Positions 1 through 6,731 of a stretch of DNA of 8,575 bases are shown here, piece by piece. The DNA comes from DATEMK01 sp035275625 (GTDB taxonomy: Bacteria; Bacteroidota; Bacteroidia; AKYH767-A; OLB10). Where the stretch lies: contig DATEMK010000490.1 in assembly GCA_035275625.1 (NCBI GenBank), positions 1-8,575 of the forward strand, read 5' to 3'. Position 1 is the first letter of the stretch; each line of letters opens with the position of its first letter. The notes under the pieces are model-generated. The model made no database searches and was not told the DNA's origin. It saw only the letters and a program-made list of their open reading frames with translations. Both the position numbers and the translations under genes were made by a program.

Positions 1-1
1 A

Positions 2-274
2 TATTCTTTTGGCATAACAAGACTTAACGAAAAGCCGATTAAAATAATACTTCTCTTTGAACCTCAACAAGGTAGTTATGTTAAATCTTTACCTATTCAT
101 TCAACACAAAAAATTTTAACAGATAATAAAAACGGACTTAAAGTTCAAATACGAGTAATCCCTTCCATTGAACTTTATCAATACTTATTGGGTCAGGCTA
201 GTAAAGTAAAAATTATTTTCCCAGCAAATTTAGCTTCTGAAGTCAAAAAAATCCATAAACAGGCAGGCGAATAA
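2..274 (+). CDS. WYL-domain transcriptional regulator, C-terminal part (5' end outside window)
   Basis: An open frame runs from the window edge to TAA at 272-274 and gives about 90 residues with no start codon in view. The peptide contains FEPQQGSYVKSLPIHSTQK, then KILTDNKNGLKVQIRVIP and a C-terminal VKIIFPANLASEVKKIHKQ. This is the pattern of the WCX extension at the end of WYL regulators: an aromatic-P-x-Q-G-x-YVK segment, a histidine in PIHSTQ, the alternating strand ending in RVIP, and a final helix after a proline. WYL proteins are ligand- or nucleic-acid-sensing transcription factors with an N-terminal winged HTH, which is not visible here. Several known WYL proteins (BrxR, CapW) repress phage-defence operons. 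This gene lies on the same strand 242 bp upstream of a restriction-modification operon, so control of that operon is plausible but not shown. Family call is fairly sure; role is inferred. Confidence 0.75.
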   Translation, partial: YSFGITRLNEKPIKIILLFEPQQGSYVKSLPIHSTQKILTDNKNGLKVQIRVIPSIELYQYLLGQASKVKIIFPANLASEVKKIHKQAGE

Positions 275-516
275 GCTCTGTTTACAAAATATTTATTAAT
301 TAGCGAACGCTCAATTCGCCATTTCACTTTTTATTTGCACTCACATTCCACCTTGATTGAATTAAAAGTAGGCATACCGATAGGAATAAGTGTTAATAAA
401 TTAATTATTAGGCTATTACTTTTAGTTAATAAAAACTGAAATATTTGCATAAGACTCTGGAACAACTTAAAAATTCAATAAAAAATTAAAAAAGTAAATT
501 ACCAAGGAAAGATATT
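275..516. other. Intergenic region between WYL gene and RM operon
   Basis: No convincing gene is seen in these 242 bp. A short hairpin lies at 303-319 (GCGAA, 7-nt loop, TTCGC), with a T-rich stretch starting 8 nt after the stem. It could be a weak terminator for the WYL gene. A 9-bp direct repeat, GTTAATAAA, occurs at 392-400 and 425-433, with 33 bp between equivalent positions (about three helical turns). Between them is an imperfect palindrome around 397-409. These could be operator sites for the upstream regulator, but the region is very AT-rich and chance repeats are likely. No clear -35/-10 pair was found. Confidence 0.35.
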
Positions 517-3500
517 ATGTCAGCATTAGAAAAAATATTTTTCGATCTTGGTCTTAATAAAAATAATGGGCTGTTTATCACCAGAGAAGAAAACTGGTTA
601 AAAGAAACCAGTTTCCCAAACAGAGTTAAAAGATTAATTGAAAAAAAAATTGAACCAGACGCCTTTTTCTGTTTTGACAATAAGCCAATGGTTTTGTTTT
701 TTGAAAACAGAACTGATAAGGAAAAATTACATAAGGCAATTTGGAATTTCAACGAATGTCCTATTGCCATATTTGCTGATAATGGAGCAGTAGAAATTTT
801 TAATGGCTTTAATTACTTAAAGGATAAAGCTTCTCTTGAGAAAATCGGTGGAATCGACAAGCTAAATCATTTTACATATTTTGGGCTTGTAACAGGAAAA
901 ACCTGGGAGCAATACCAAAATGAATTAAACTATAAAAACAGAGTTGATTACCACCTTCTTGAAAATATTAAATCTGCAAGAAAACTTCTCATTGAAAGAC
1001 CCCATTTAAAAAACCACCCTAAAATTGTAAATTCAATCATCGGTAAATCAATTTTCGTGAGATATTTGATTGACCGTGAAGTAAAAATGAGATATGATGG
1101 AACACTTCGCAAGTGGAATAATTCTGAATTCTGTGAGTTGTTTAATTCTACAAAGGAAATTCAAGAATTTTTTAATTACCTAGAAGATTCAGAAAGAGGT
1201 TTCAATGGTGATTTATTTCCACTTTCTCTAAGCGAATATAAAAATTTTAGGAGGGAAGATTACCAAGTAATTAAAAGGTTACTTGAAGGTGCTGACATTG
1301 CAATGAATCAGCCTTCACTTTTTCAGTTTTACGATTTTTCAATTATTCCAATTGAGTTTATCAGTAATGTTTACGAGTTATTTATTGGACAAGACAATCA
1401 GAAGAAAGAAGGTGCTTATTATACACCATTATTTTTGGTTGATTACATTTTAAAGGAGACAGTTGAGAAAAGAATAAGTAAGAAAAATTCAAACTTCAAT
1501 TGTAAGGTCCTCGACCCAGCTTGCGGTTCAGGAATTTTTCTCGTTGAATCATTAAGAAAAATTATTGAGAAATACATTAGAGAAAGTGAGTGTGACGTAA
1601 AATCACAGAGTTTTAAAACCGCAATAAAAAATTTAGCGAAAGACAATATTTTTGGAATTGATAAAGATTTGAGTGCTGTGCAGGTTGCAGTTTTCTCTAT
1701 TTACTTGACCTTACTTGATTATTTGGATCCACCAGGAATTGAAACTTTTAAATTTCCAGTACTTTTAAACTCCAATTTCTTTGAGGCAGATTTTTTTGAC
1801 CAATCTGCTCACTTCAATGTCACCTTAAAAGAGATTGAATTTGACTTCATTTTAGGTAATCCACCGTGGAAAGGAAACGGAATGGATGACACAGGAAATA
1901 AATATTTGCAGGACAGAAAAAAAAATGAGAGATCCCTAAAAAAAAGATTTCCTATTGCAATTAACAATAACGAAATTGCCGAGGGCTTTATATTGAGAGT
2001 AAGTGACTTCAGCAAGAAGGATACGAAATCTGCTTTTATTATCAGGAGTAGCAGTTTGTACAACCTTGGTTATAACGACACTGAATTCAGCCCATTCAGG
2101 CAATATTTGCTTGAAGAATTTTTCATTGATTCTGTTTTTGAACTGGCTCCAGTAAGGCATGAAGTATTTGAAAAATCAAATCAACCTGCAATTGCACCTG
2201 CTGCTATTATTTTCTATCGTTATGCTCAAGGTGAAAATACAGACAAAAATATCATTACCCATATTTCGCTGAAGCGAAGTCGTTTCTTTTCACTTTTTAA
2301 AATCTTCACGATTAACCGAATTGATTTTAAACAAGTTCAGCAGAGCAAATTCAAAGAATTTGATTGGCTATGGAAAGTTTTAGTTTATGGTTCTTATTTG
2401 GATTTTAATTTCATCAAACGACTTAAAGAGGAGTATTCTTCAATCAAAGAAATAATTTCAGACGAAAATAAATTTGTTGTATCTACAGGGCTTCATAGTA
2501 GAAGTAATCCACTTTTAATACCGAAAGATCTTTCAGGTATAAAAAACATTCCATTTTTAAAAACATCAGCCATTGAATCATTTCATATTGACTTTAATGC
2601 AATAGTTAAAATAGAACCCGATAAAATTGACATAGTAAAAGATGAAAGAATTTATCGCCAACCGATGCTTTTAGTTCGCGAAGGTATTGATATGGCTTCC
2701 TTCACAGCTAAATGTTCAATTTCAAAAAAAGATATCCTTTTTAAGGATTCAATTACCTCAATCAAAGCAGTCAAGAACAATGAAATTGAAATTCTAAAAA
2801 ACATTGCTGCAATTTATAGTTCTTCACTCTTTGCATATTATGCGGTTAATGTATTTGCGTCTATTGGAATTGAAAGAGAACGGGTAAAGAATTACAATAA
2901 ATTCAGTTTGCCCTACATTGACTTGAAAGTAGAAAGTCAAATAGATTTTATAGAAAAGGCACACAAAGAAATATATTCACTTCAGCATAAAACGCTGAAT
3001 GATAATTTTAAAATTCGAAATCTAGAGAAAGAGATAAATGAAAATATTGGTGTAATAAATCAGACGGTAAATAAAACGATAGATTTAACTGAAATAGAGA
3101 CTTCATTGATTGATTACGCTTTGGATATTAATCGACAATTAATCACAAATAATGGAGAGGTCAAGAACCATTTATTTGCCTCTTTATCCTTTAAAGACGA
3201 TGCGTTAAAAATTTATGCTACCTTATTTAGCAGACGCTTCAAACCAAAACTTGACAACGAAAAAAAGAAATTCATTGTTGAAGTATGGCATACCAATCAA
3301 ATTGTTGGAATGTTTTTTAAAATGATTTCTGTTTCTGAGTATTCCTCTAATATTGTATGGGAGAACAAGCAAGGTAATGACACCGAAATAATTTCTCTTC
3401 TTACTCAAATAAGTTCTGAAAGAATCACCGATAAACTCTTTGTTCAAAAAGACATACGAGGTTTTGAAAAAGATTATTTCTACATTTTTAAACCTAATGA

Positions 3501-3588
3501 AAAACGGCTGTGGCATAAAGCCATTGGTTATTTGGATGTAAATGAATTTGCCGATGCCATTCTCAAAAAAGGAATTAAAGCAAAATGA
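517..3588 (+). CDS. Eco57I-like (type IIG-related) DNA N6-adenine methyltransferase
   Basis: This 1023-aa protein carries the class I SAM-dependent methyltransferase motifs: motif X near EGAYYTP (298-304), motif I VLDPACGSG (331-339), an acidic motif II-like FGIDKD (379-384), and motif IV NPPW (448-451), which marks amino-N6-adenine enzymes. It should methylate adenine in a specific DNA site. Residues 150-290 are the helical linker typical of Eco57I-like enzymes. Residues about 650-800 probably form the target-recognition part, followed by a helical, charged segment (about 805-855) and an extra C-terminal domain (860-1023). The first 100 residues resemble the nuclease-fold start of type IIG enzymes (EPDAFF at 46-51, LFFENR at 60-65), but ENR stands where ExK would be, so this region is probably not catalytic. 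The start is supported by AAGGA at 504-508, 8 nt before the ATG. The stop overlaps the next gene. Methyltransferase identity is sure; specificity is unknown. Confidence 0.9.
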   Translation: MSALEKIFFDLGLNKNNGLFITREENWLKETSFPNRVKRLIEKKIEPDAFFCFDNKPMVLFFENRTDKEKLHKAIWNFNECPIAIFADNGAVEIFNGFNYLKDKASLEKIGGIDKLNHFTYFGLVTGKTWEQYQNELNYKNRVDYHLLENIKSARKLLIERPHLKNHPKIVNSIIGKSIFVRYLIDREVKMRYDGTLRKWNNSEFCELFNSTKEIQEFFNYLEDSERGFNGDLFPLSLSEYKNFRREDYQVIKRLLEGADIAMNQPSLFQFYDFSIIPIEFISNVYELFIGQDNQKKEGAYYTPLFLVDYILKETVEKRISKKNSNFNCKVLDPACGSGIFLVESLRKIIEKYIRESECDVKSQSFKTAIKNLAKDNIFGIDKDLSAVQVAVFSIYLTLLDYLDPPGIETFKFPVLLNSNFFEADFFDQSAHFNVTLKEIEFDFILGNPPWKGNGMDDTGNKYLQDRKKNERSLKKRFPIAINNNEIAEGFILRVSDFSKKDTKSAFIIRSSSLYNLGYNDTEFSPFRQYLLEEFFIDSVFELAPVRHEVFEKSNQPAIAPAAIIFYRYAQGENTDKNIITHISLKRSRFFSLFKIFTINRIDFKQVQQSKFKEFDWLWKVLVYGSYLDFNFIKRLKEEYSSIKEIISDENKFVVSTGLHSRSNPLLIPKDLSGIKNIPFLKTSAIESFHIDFNAIVKIEPDKIDIVKDERIYRQPMLLVREGIDMASFTAKCSISKKDILFKDSITSIKAVKNNEIEILKNIAAIYSSSLFAYYAVNVFASIGIERERVKNYNKFSLPYIDLKVESQIDFIEKAHKEIYSLQHKTLNDNFKIRNLEKEINENIGVINQTVNKTIDLTEIETSLIDYALDINRQLITNNGEVKNHLFASLSFKDDALKIYATLFSRRFKPKLDNEKKKFIVEVWHTNQIVGMFFKMISVSEYSSNIVWENKQGNDTEIISLLTQISSERITDKLFVQKDIRGFEKDYFYIFKPNEKRLWHKAIGYLDVNEFADAILKKGIKAK

Positions 3589-4247
3589 TGTTTACAGATT
3601 TAGATGCCTCAAAATACGAATACAATATAATTTTCTTCAATAAGGAGTTAGAAGAAATACTTGAAAAAATTATTGCTTGCTATAGTTTAATGTTAGCAGA
3701 CAATGTGAGATTATCAAATAATGAAAACAAAATCCGGGATTATATACTTTATAAGTATTTAAAAGTTCCATCAATGAAAATTAAGCTTGATTTAGCTAAT
3801 TATCTTTTTGACCCTGAGCTTCCAGAAGATAAAGGACGAATTGACATTAGAGTAATGCCTATAAACCCATTCATTGAGGATAAAGCTTATTTTATACTCG
3901 AGTGTAAGCGATTGGACTCTATCAATGCAAATGGAACAACTGGTTTAAATGCTCAATACATAAATGAAGGAATGAATCGCTTTATTTCAAAGAAGTATTC
4001 AGCATACTATAGATCAAATGGAATGATAGGTTTTATAGTGAATGAACTCGACATTCATAAAAACACTCAATCAATAAATTCTCTTTTGATTAAAGATTAT
4101 AAGCATATCACAACATCACAGGTTTTGACAAGCAAAATTATTGTTAAGGGCTTTGACTATTCCTATTATTCAACACATAATTCAGCAACAGATACTCTTA
4201 CAATTTATCACTTGATGTTTGACTTTTCAAAAAATATTATAAATTAA
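3585..4247 (+). CDS. Putative PD-(D/E)XK restriction nuclease partner of the methyltransferase
   Basis: This 220-aa protein starts within ATGATG, so its first ATG overlaps the methyltransferase TGA stop by 4 bp. That arrangement usually means translational coupling. AAGGA lies 11 nt upstream. The core GRIDIRVMP (84-92), then AYFILECKRLD (101-111), matches the nuclease signature: D87 on one strand and E106-x-K108 on the next. A preceding helix carries E47 (NENKIRDYIL). A following helix (QYINEGMNRFISKKYSAYY, 124-142) resembles the Q-x-x-x-G/R-F region that often follows the active site in restriction nucleases. I do not recognise a named family. Because the methyltransferase N-terminus seems to lack the catalytic lysine, this protein probably supplies DNA cleavage, making a two-gene restriction-modification system. 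A nicking or other DNA-processing role is possible. No membrane segment or signal peptide is seen. Confidence 0.6.
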   Translation: MMFTDLDASKYEYNIIFFNKELEEILEKIIACYSLMLADNVRLSNNENKIRDYILYKYLKVPSMKIKLDLANYLFDPELPEDKGRIDIRVMPINPFIEDKAYFILECKRLDSINANGTTGLNAQYINEGMNRFISKKYSAYYRSNGMIGFIVNELDIHKNTQSINSLLIKDYKHITTSQVLTSKIIVKGFDYSYYSTHNSATDTLTIYHLMFDFSKNIIN

Positions 4248-4481
4248 TCTCCAACAATTAAAACTCTAATACTTATTATTTTTTAAACGTTCTATCCATT
4301 CTGACCTTTTCATAGCATTAAAATTTAATTAAGGGACTATTCCAATTAGACGGGCCCTTTTAGATTTATCTGGACTGTACCAAAAGCAATGCAAGATTTT
4401 TTTATCTAGCAAATACCATAAAGCACAAATTATTTTTCTTTACTTTAGCAAGTAATAAAAATAATGTAAATACATTACTCA
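4248..4481. other. Intergenic region after RM operon, with weak terminator candidate
   Basis: No gene is seen in these 234 bp. At 4331-4359 AAGGG can pair with CCCTT across a 19-nt loop, followed by two more Ts, which may be a weak terminator about 85 nt after the nuclease stop. The rest is AT-rich sequence ending in the palindrome described at 4462-4477. Confidence 0.3.
4462..4477. promoter_or_regulatory. 16-bp palindrome just upstream of the DUF4440-like gene
   Basis: TAATGTA-AA-TACATTA is a perfect 7-bp inverted repeat with a 2-bp centre. It ends 4 bp before the ATG at 4482. A related half, AGTAAT, lies at 4451-4456 and can also pair with ATTACT at 4474-4479. The symmetry suggests a binding site for a dimeric regulator. 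TACATT (4471-4476) could also act as a -10 element, but no good -35 is visible. The function is inferred. Confidence 0.4.
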
Positions 4482-4876
4482 ATGGAAACATCTGAAACCA
4501 TTGCTACTAATGTCGAGACTCACATAATCAGCCTTCAAAGAGAATGGATGGATGCGTGTCTTAAAAAAAGACGCTATATATGCGATAAAATTCTTTCCGA
4601 TGATTTCATTCTACATAGAACCAGAGGCATGACTAAAACAAAAGTAGAATGGATGGAAGATTTAATAATCCAAAAACGGATTTAAAAGTATTAAAGCTTA
4701 TCGGAGACCCGCAAGCTAAACACTTCGGAGACGTTTGTGTTGTAAAATCAATTGTTCGTCAAAAAGGGATTTGGGGCGATAAAGATTTTAATGGCGATTT
4801 TTTCTTTTTGGATATATGGGTTAATCGAAATGATAAGTGGCAATTATTCGCAAGGCAGGGAACATTAAAGGTATAA
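4482..4876 (+). pseudogene. SnoaL/DUF4440-like protein gene with a single frameshift
   Basis: Two overlapping frames together give one complete NTF2-fold (SnoaL-like/DUF4440) protein of about 131 aa. The first part (from 4482) reads through SLQREWMDACLKK, ILSDDFILH and the MTKTKVEWMEDL segment, then stops at 4683-4685. The second part continues in the next frame with DLKVLKLIGD, FGDVCVVKSIV, a FFFLDIWVNRNDKWQLFARQGT segment and TAA at 4874-4876. This matches the family order: an N-terminal helix, a DDF motif, a K-x-EW helix, and a final strand pair with W-x-L-x-A-R-Q. Adding one A to the A-run at 4672-4676 would join the frames as LIIQKTDLKV, so loss of one base explains the break. It could be a real recent pseudogene or a sequencing error in a homopolymer. 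Family members bind small molecules or act as simple enzymes; no substrate can be inferred. Confidence 0.7.
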
Positions 4877-4984
4877 TTTTCAAGGCTTTTTTAGCATTTT
4901 ATTTTTTCTTTATCTTTAATTTATCATCAATTCAGCCCCTTTATGATTTAAATTATCTAAGTTTTGGTTATCCACAGCTACAAC

Positions 4985-5013
4985 TTGCAACAGTATCAAA
5001 GGGATGATATAGT
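4985..5013 (+). promoter_or_regulatory. Sigma70-type promoter candidate for the structured leader and recombinase
   Basis: TTGCAA (4985-4990, 4 of 6 to consensus) and TATAGT (5008-5013, 5 of 6) are separated by exactly 17 bp, placing a start site near 5020. This is the best promoter match in the 364 bp between the broken DUF4440-like gene and the recombinase. It would drive the hairpin-rich segment that follows. Confidence 0.45.
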
Positions 5014-5019
5014 GAATTA

Positions 5020-5237
5020 TAGGTTATTAATTTAATTATCCCATTGTCCCTTACCCAAGGGATCGAATCGAGAGATTCTGATACGAGCAATGGACTTTTG
5101 CATATTGCATTTTCCACTTTTTAGTGTAAGATGTAATTATCATGTCTTTGACATGATGCCCCATTTTTAGGGGATTAGTAGTGCTCAACAAGTACTACTA
5201 CCAAAAGGCCCACTGACTCGTATCCGTGGGTTTTTGG
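5020..5237 (+). ncRNA. Candidate structured RNA leader/sRNA with predicted pseudoknot, upstream of recombinase
   Basis: This stretch is packed with consecutive hairpins. CCCTT/AAGGG (5048-5061). GAATC-GAGA-GATTC with a GNRA-type loop (5065-5078). ATCATGTC/GACATGAT (5139-5157). CCCC/GGGG (5159-5173). A 10-bp stem, 5176-5185 with 5191-5200, closed by one G-U pair over a CAACA loop. A final hairpin at 5201-5237 in which CCAAAA and CCCAC pair with GTGGG and TTTTGG. The last four stems nearly abut. The 12-nt loop of the final hairpin contains CTCGTATC (5217-5224), an exact complement of GATACGAG at 5080-5087, which suggests a pseudoknot. The final hairpin is followed by Ts within its own outer stem, so it may act as a terminator or may control entry to the recombinase ATG three bases later. 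The G-U pair favours plus-strand RNA. A folded DNA attachment site is the main alternative. Confidence 0.5.
5209..5235 (+). terminator. Possible intrinsic terminator/attenuator before the recombinase start
   Basis: CCCAC (5209-5213) and GTGGG (5226-5230) form a GC-rich stem immediately followed by TTTTT (5231-5235), six bases before the recombinase ATG. It fits an intrinsic terminator ending a small RNA, or an attenuator that must be opened for recombinase expression. The same Ts can pair with CCAAAA at 5201-5206, so the two roles compete. Confidence 0.4.
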
Positions 5238-5240
5238 TTT

Positions 5241-6155
5241 ATGAGATTAAATGAGGCTATAGAAAAATTTTCAAATTGGAGGACATTTAAGGTTAAGAAA
5301 TGTACGGTCAAAGGATACGAACTTATCCTGAAGCAATTCTGTTTGTTTGTCCGCAATTGCGATATTGAAAGTGTACGGCTCGAAGATGTCATGTCTTGGT
5401 TCAGCCTTTTGAGCGATCTCCAATGGCAGCACAATTCATTTATCACAAAAGCACAGGCACTCAAGAAGTTTTTTGAATTTTATAAAATGCAGGGGTATTT
5501 AGTCCTTGAACCTGATCTTATTCCTCTTCCATCGAAACAGTACAATATTCCGCGTGTTGCTTCGGAAGAAAATTACCGGAAATTATTGTCGGCAATTCCG
5601 AATACAAACGACCCAAGACACATAAGAAACCGGGCAATCATTATGCTGTTATGGGATACTGGTGCGCGTAATGGGGAAGTCCTTTCTCTTGATTTACAGG
5701 ATTTGGACACAGAAAAAATGCGGGCAGTGATTAAAACAGAAAAGTCAAAAGGACGAAGACCATTCAGAGAAATCTTTTGGACGGAAGAAACCAATAAAGC
5801 ATTACTTGCCTGGATTGCAAAAAGGGAATTTTTGAAGAAGACAAAAATGCCACATATGGAAGAATGTTTGTTTCCCTGTATTTCATCCTCTGCAGGTTTA
5901 CATTTAAGCGGAAGGAGTTTGTCTAATAAAGGCGTAGGAGAATTTTTAAGAAGGTATGCAAACCGTGCAAAGATTCCATATGTAAACGCACACAGTTTCC
6001 GCCATCACATGGGACACGATATTATTTCCCAAGGAGGAAGCGCAGCCGATGTAATGAACATACTCGGTCATGCAACGCTTGCCAGTTCCTCAATATATAC
6101 AATGATGACAGGAAAGGAATTGGAAGACAGATACAATATTTTTAAAAGAAGATAA
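5241..6155 (+). CDS. Tyrosine recombinase/integrase (XerC/XerD-like)
   Basis: This 304-aa protein has the two-domain plan of a tyrosine recombinase. An N-terminal SAM-like core-binding domain (about 1-85) precedes a C-terminal catalytic domain. The catalytic set looks complete: Arg in DTGARNGEVL, Lys in the beta-hairpin KTEKSKGRRP, the H-x-x-R of HSFRHH, the second His in ILGHA, and the nucleophile Tyr in SSIYTMMT. It should cut and rejoin DNA at short paired core sites, as in element integration or excision or dimer resolution. I chose ATG 5241 over the in-frame GTG at 5226, because 5226 lies in the right arm of the terminal hairpin and MRLNEAIEKF is a typical start. No Shine-Dalgarno is visible, so translation may depend on the folded leader. 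It lacks an obvious integron-integrase insertion. It probably serves a mobile element, but attachment sites are not identified. Confidence 0.92.
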   Translation: MRLNEAIEKFSNWRTFKVKKCTVKGYELILKQFCLFVRNCDIESVRLEDVMSWFSLLSDLQWQHNSFITKAQALKKFFEFYKMQGYLVLEPDLIPLPSKQYNIPRVASEENYRKLLSAIPNTNDPRHIRNRAIIMLLWDTGARNGEVLSLDLQDLDTEKMRAVIKTEKSKGRRPFREIFWTEETNKALLAWIAKREFLKKTKMPHMEECLFPCISSSAGLHLSGRSLSNKGVGEFLRRYANRAKIPYVNAHSFRHHMGHDIISQGGSAADVMNILGHATLASSSIYTMMTGKELEDRYNIFKRR

Positions 6156-6264
6156 TCCGCAACAAGGGTAATTGGCCGAGAGGTTTATTATTCGAGTTAA
6201 AATAGAGATGAAAATATCACAAAAAGTAGTTAATGCTTTGGAAGCTATTTAAAATAATGGCAGG

Positions 6265-6292
6265 TTGACTTTATCATTATAAGTATTAAAAT
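6265..6292 (+). promoter_or_regulatory. Promoter candidate for the caspase-like operon
   Basis: TTGACT (6265-6270, 5 of 6) and TAAAAT (6287-6292, 5 of 6) are 16 bp apart. The expected start site, 7-9 nt after the -10, falls on or next to the ATG at 6301. The message would have almost no leader, which agrees with the lack of a Shine-Dalgarno before that ATG. The remaining 145-bp gap after the recombinase shows only a 14-codon open frame at 6208-6252, which I do not call. Confidence 0.5.
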
Positions 6293-6300
6293 TAAAATAT

Positions 6301-6492
6301 ATGGATAATGCTCCCAAAGAAAGATTCTTCAAAGTTTACGCTAATTTACCGATTAACCTTCGTGATGAAATCATATTGGCTCTGCCGGATGAAGGTCCAA
6401 TTACCTGGAATGTAGCATATCTTGAAATTAACAATAATACTTCATTAGGAGATATTATTGTAAGCAAGTTATCTGATCTAAAAATCATATGA
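6301..6492 (+). CDS. Small uncharacterised protein (63 aa), first gene of caspase-like operon
   Basis: The product is 63 aa and I do not recognise a named family. It has a compact, protein-like composition: an amphipathic start (KERFFKVYANLPINLRDEIILAL), a turn (PDEGPITWNVAYLEI), and a C-terminal helix (SLGDIIVSKLSDLKII). There is no signal peptide, membrane segment or cysteine. Its stop overlaps the next gene by 4 bp (ATGA at 6489-6492), so the two are probably translated together. A promoter candidate sits directly upstream. The position before a caspase-like peptidase suggests an adaptor, inhibitor or sensor role, but that is only context. The conserved look of NLP-x-x-LR-x-EII and ITWN-x-AYLEI makes a real gene likely. 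Confidence 0.7.
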   Translation: MDNAPKERFFKVYANLPINLRDEIILALPDEGPITWNVAYLEINNNTSLGDIIVSKLSDLKII

Positions 6493-6731
6493 ACACTAAC
6501 ACTAAAAAAGAAATAATGGAACTTGTGATTGCTCGTCTTCAAACCTTGCATGAAGGCAAGGAACTTTCTATTGGTGGAGCGGGAGAGTTTACAAGAGATG
6601 AACTTATTGAACATGTAAAGAAAGGTGATGAGATTGGTAAAAAGGTAATTGATGTCCAAATGAATTTTCTCCAACTTTTAAAAGAAGGTATTTTTTATGC
6701 AGAACCACAGAGCATTGGTCACACGTCCTAA
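6489..6731 (+). CDS. Small uncharacterised helical protein (80 aa), second gene of caspase-like operon
   Basis: The product is 80 aa. It starts at an ATG overlapping the previous stop by 4 bp and ends 35 bp inside the next gene. It is predicted to be mostly helical: helix 1 about 5-20 (KKEIMELVIARLQTL), a glycine-rich turn (SIGGAGEFT, 27-35), helix 2 (RDELIEHVKKGDEIGKKVIDVQMNFLQLLKEGIF, 36-69). The T-R-D-E-L-I-x-H-V-K-x-G-D-E-I-G segment looks like a helix-turn-helix or small adaptor, but no DNA-binding family can be named. The last ten residues are encoded in the overlap and may be nonconserved. No signal or membrane segment is present. Tight packing with the peptidase gene suggests that its product acts with, or restrains, the peptidase. 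Confidence 0.72.
   Translation: MNTNTKKEIMELVIARLQTLHEGKELSIGGAGEFTRDELIEHVKKGDEIGKKVIDVQMNFLQLLKEGIFYAEPQSIGHTS

Noticed and set aside
303..333. Firm terminator after the WYL gene
   Set aside because: The stem is only five pairs and the T-rich part starts too far from it, so I mention it only within the intergenic entry.
3223..3516. Minus-strand 97-codon open frame inside the methyltransferase gene
   Set aside because: It is a shadow of a long continuous coding region with strong motifs and has no start signals.
5020..5237. CRISPR array or integron attC site
   Set aside because: The hairpins differ in sequence and spacing, there are no regular repeats, and I see no paired core sites of the attC type.
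5226..5240. GTG start giving five extra residues on the recombinase
   Set aside because: The GTG is in the right arm of a stable hairpin and the added residues (GFWF) look like read-through of the stem and T-run. The ATG at 5241 is better.
6208..6252. 14-codon plus-strand open frame (MKISQKVVNALEAI)
   Set aside because: It looks peptide-like but is too short to support, has no good ribosome site, and could be chance or the remnant of a lost gene.
6336..6674. Minus-strand 112-codon open frame
   Set aside because: It lies opposite the two small overlapping genes, has no upstream signals, and its translation looks like a reverse reading of coding sequence. The plus-strand genes fit the operon better.
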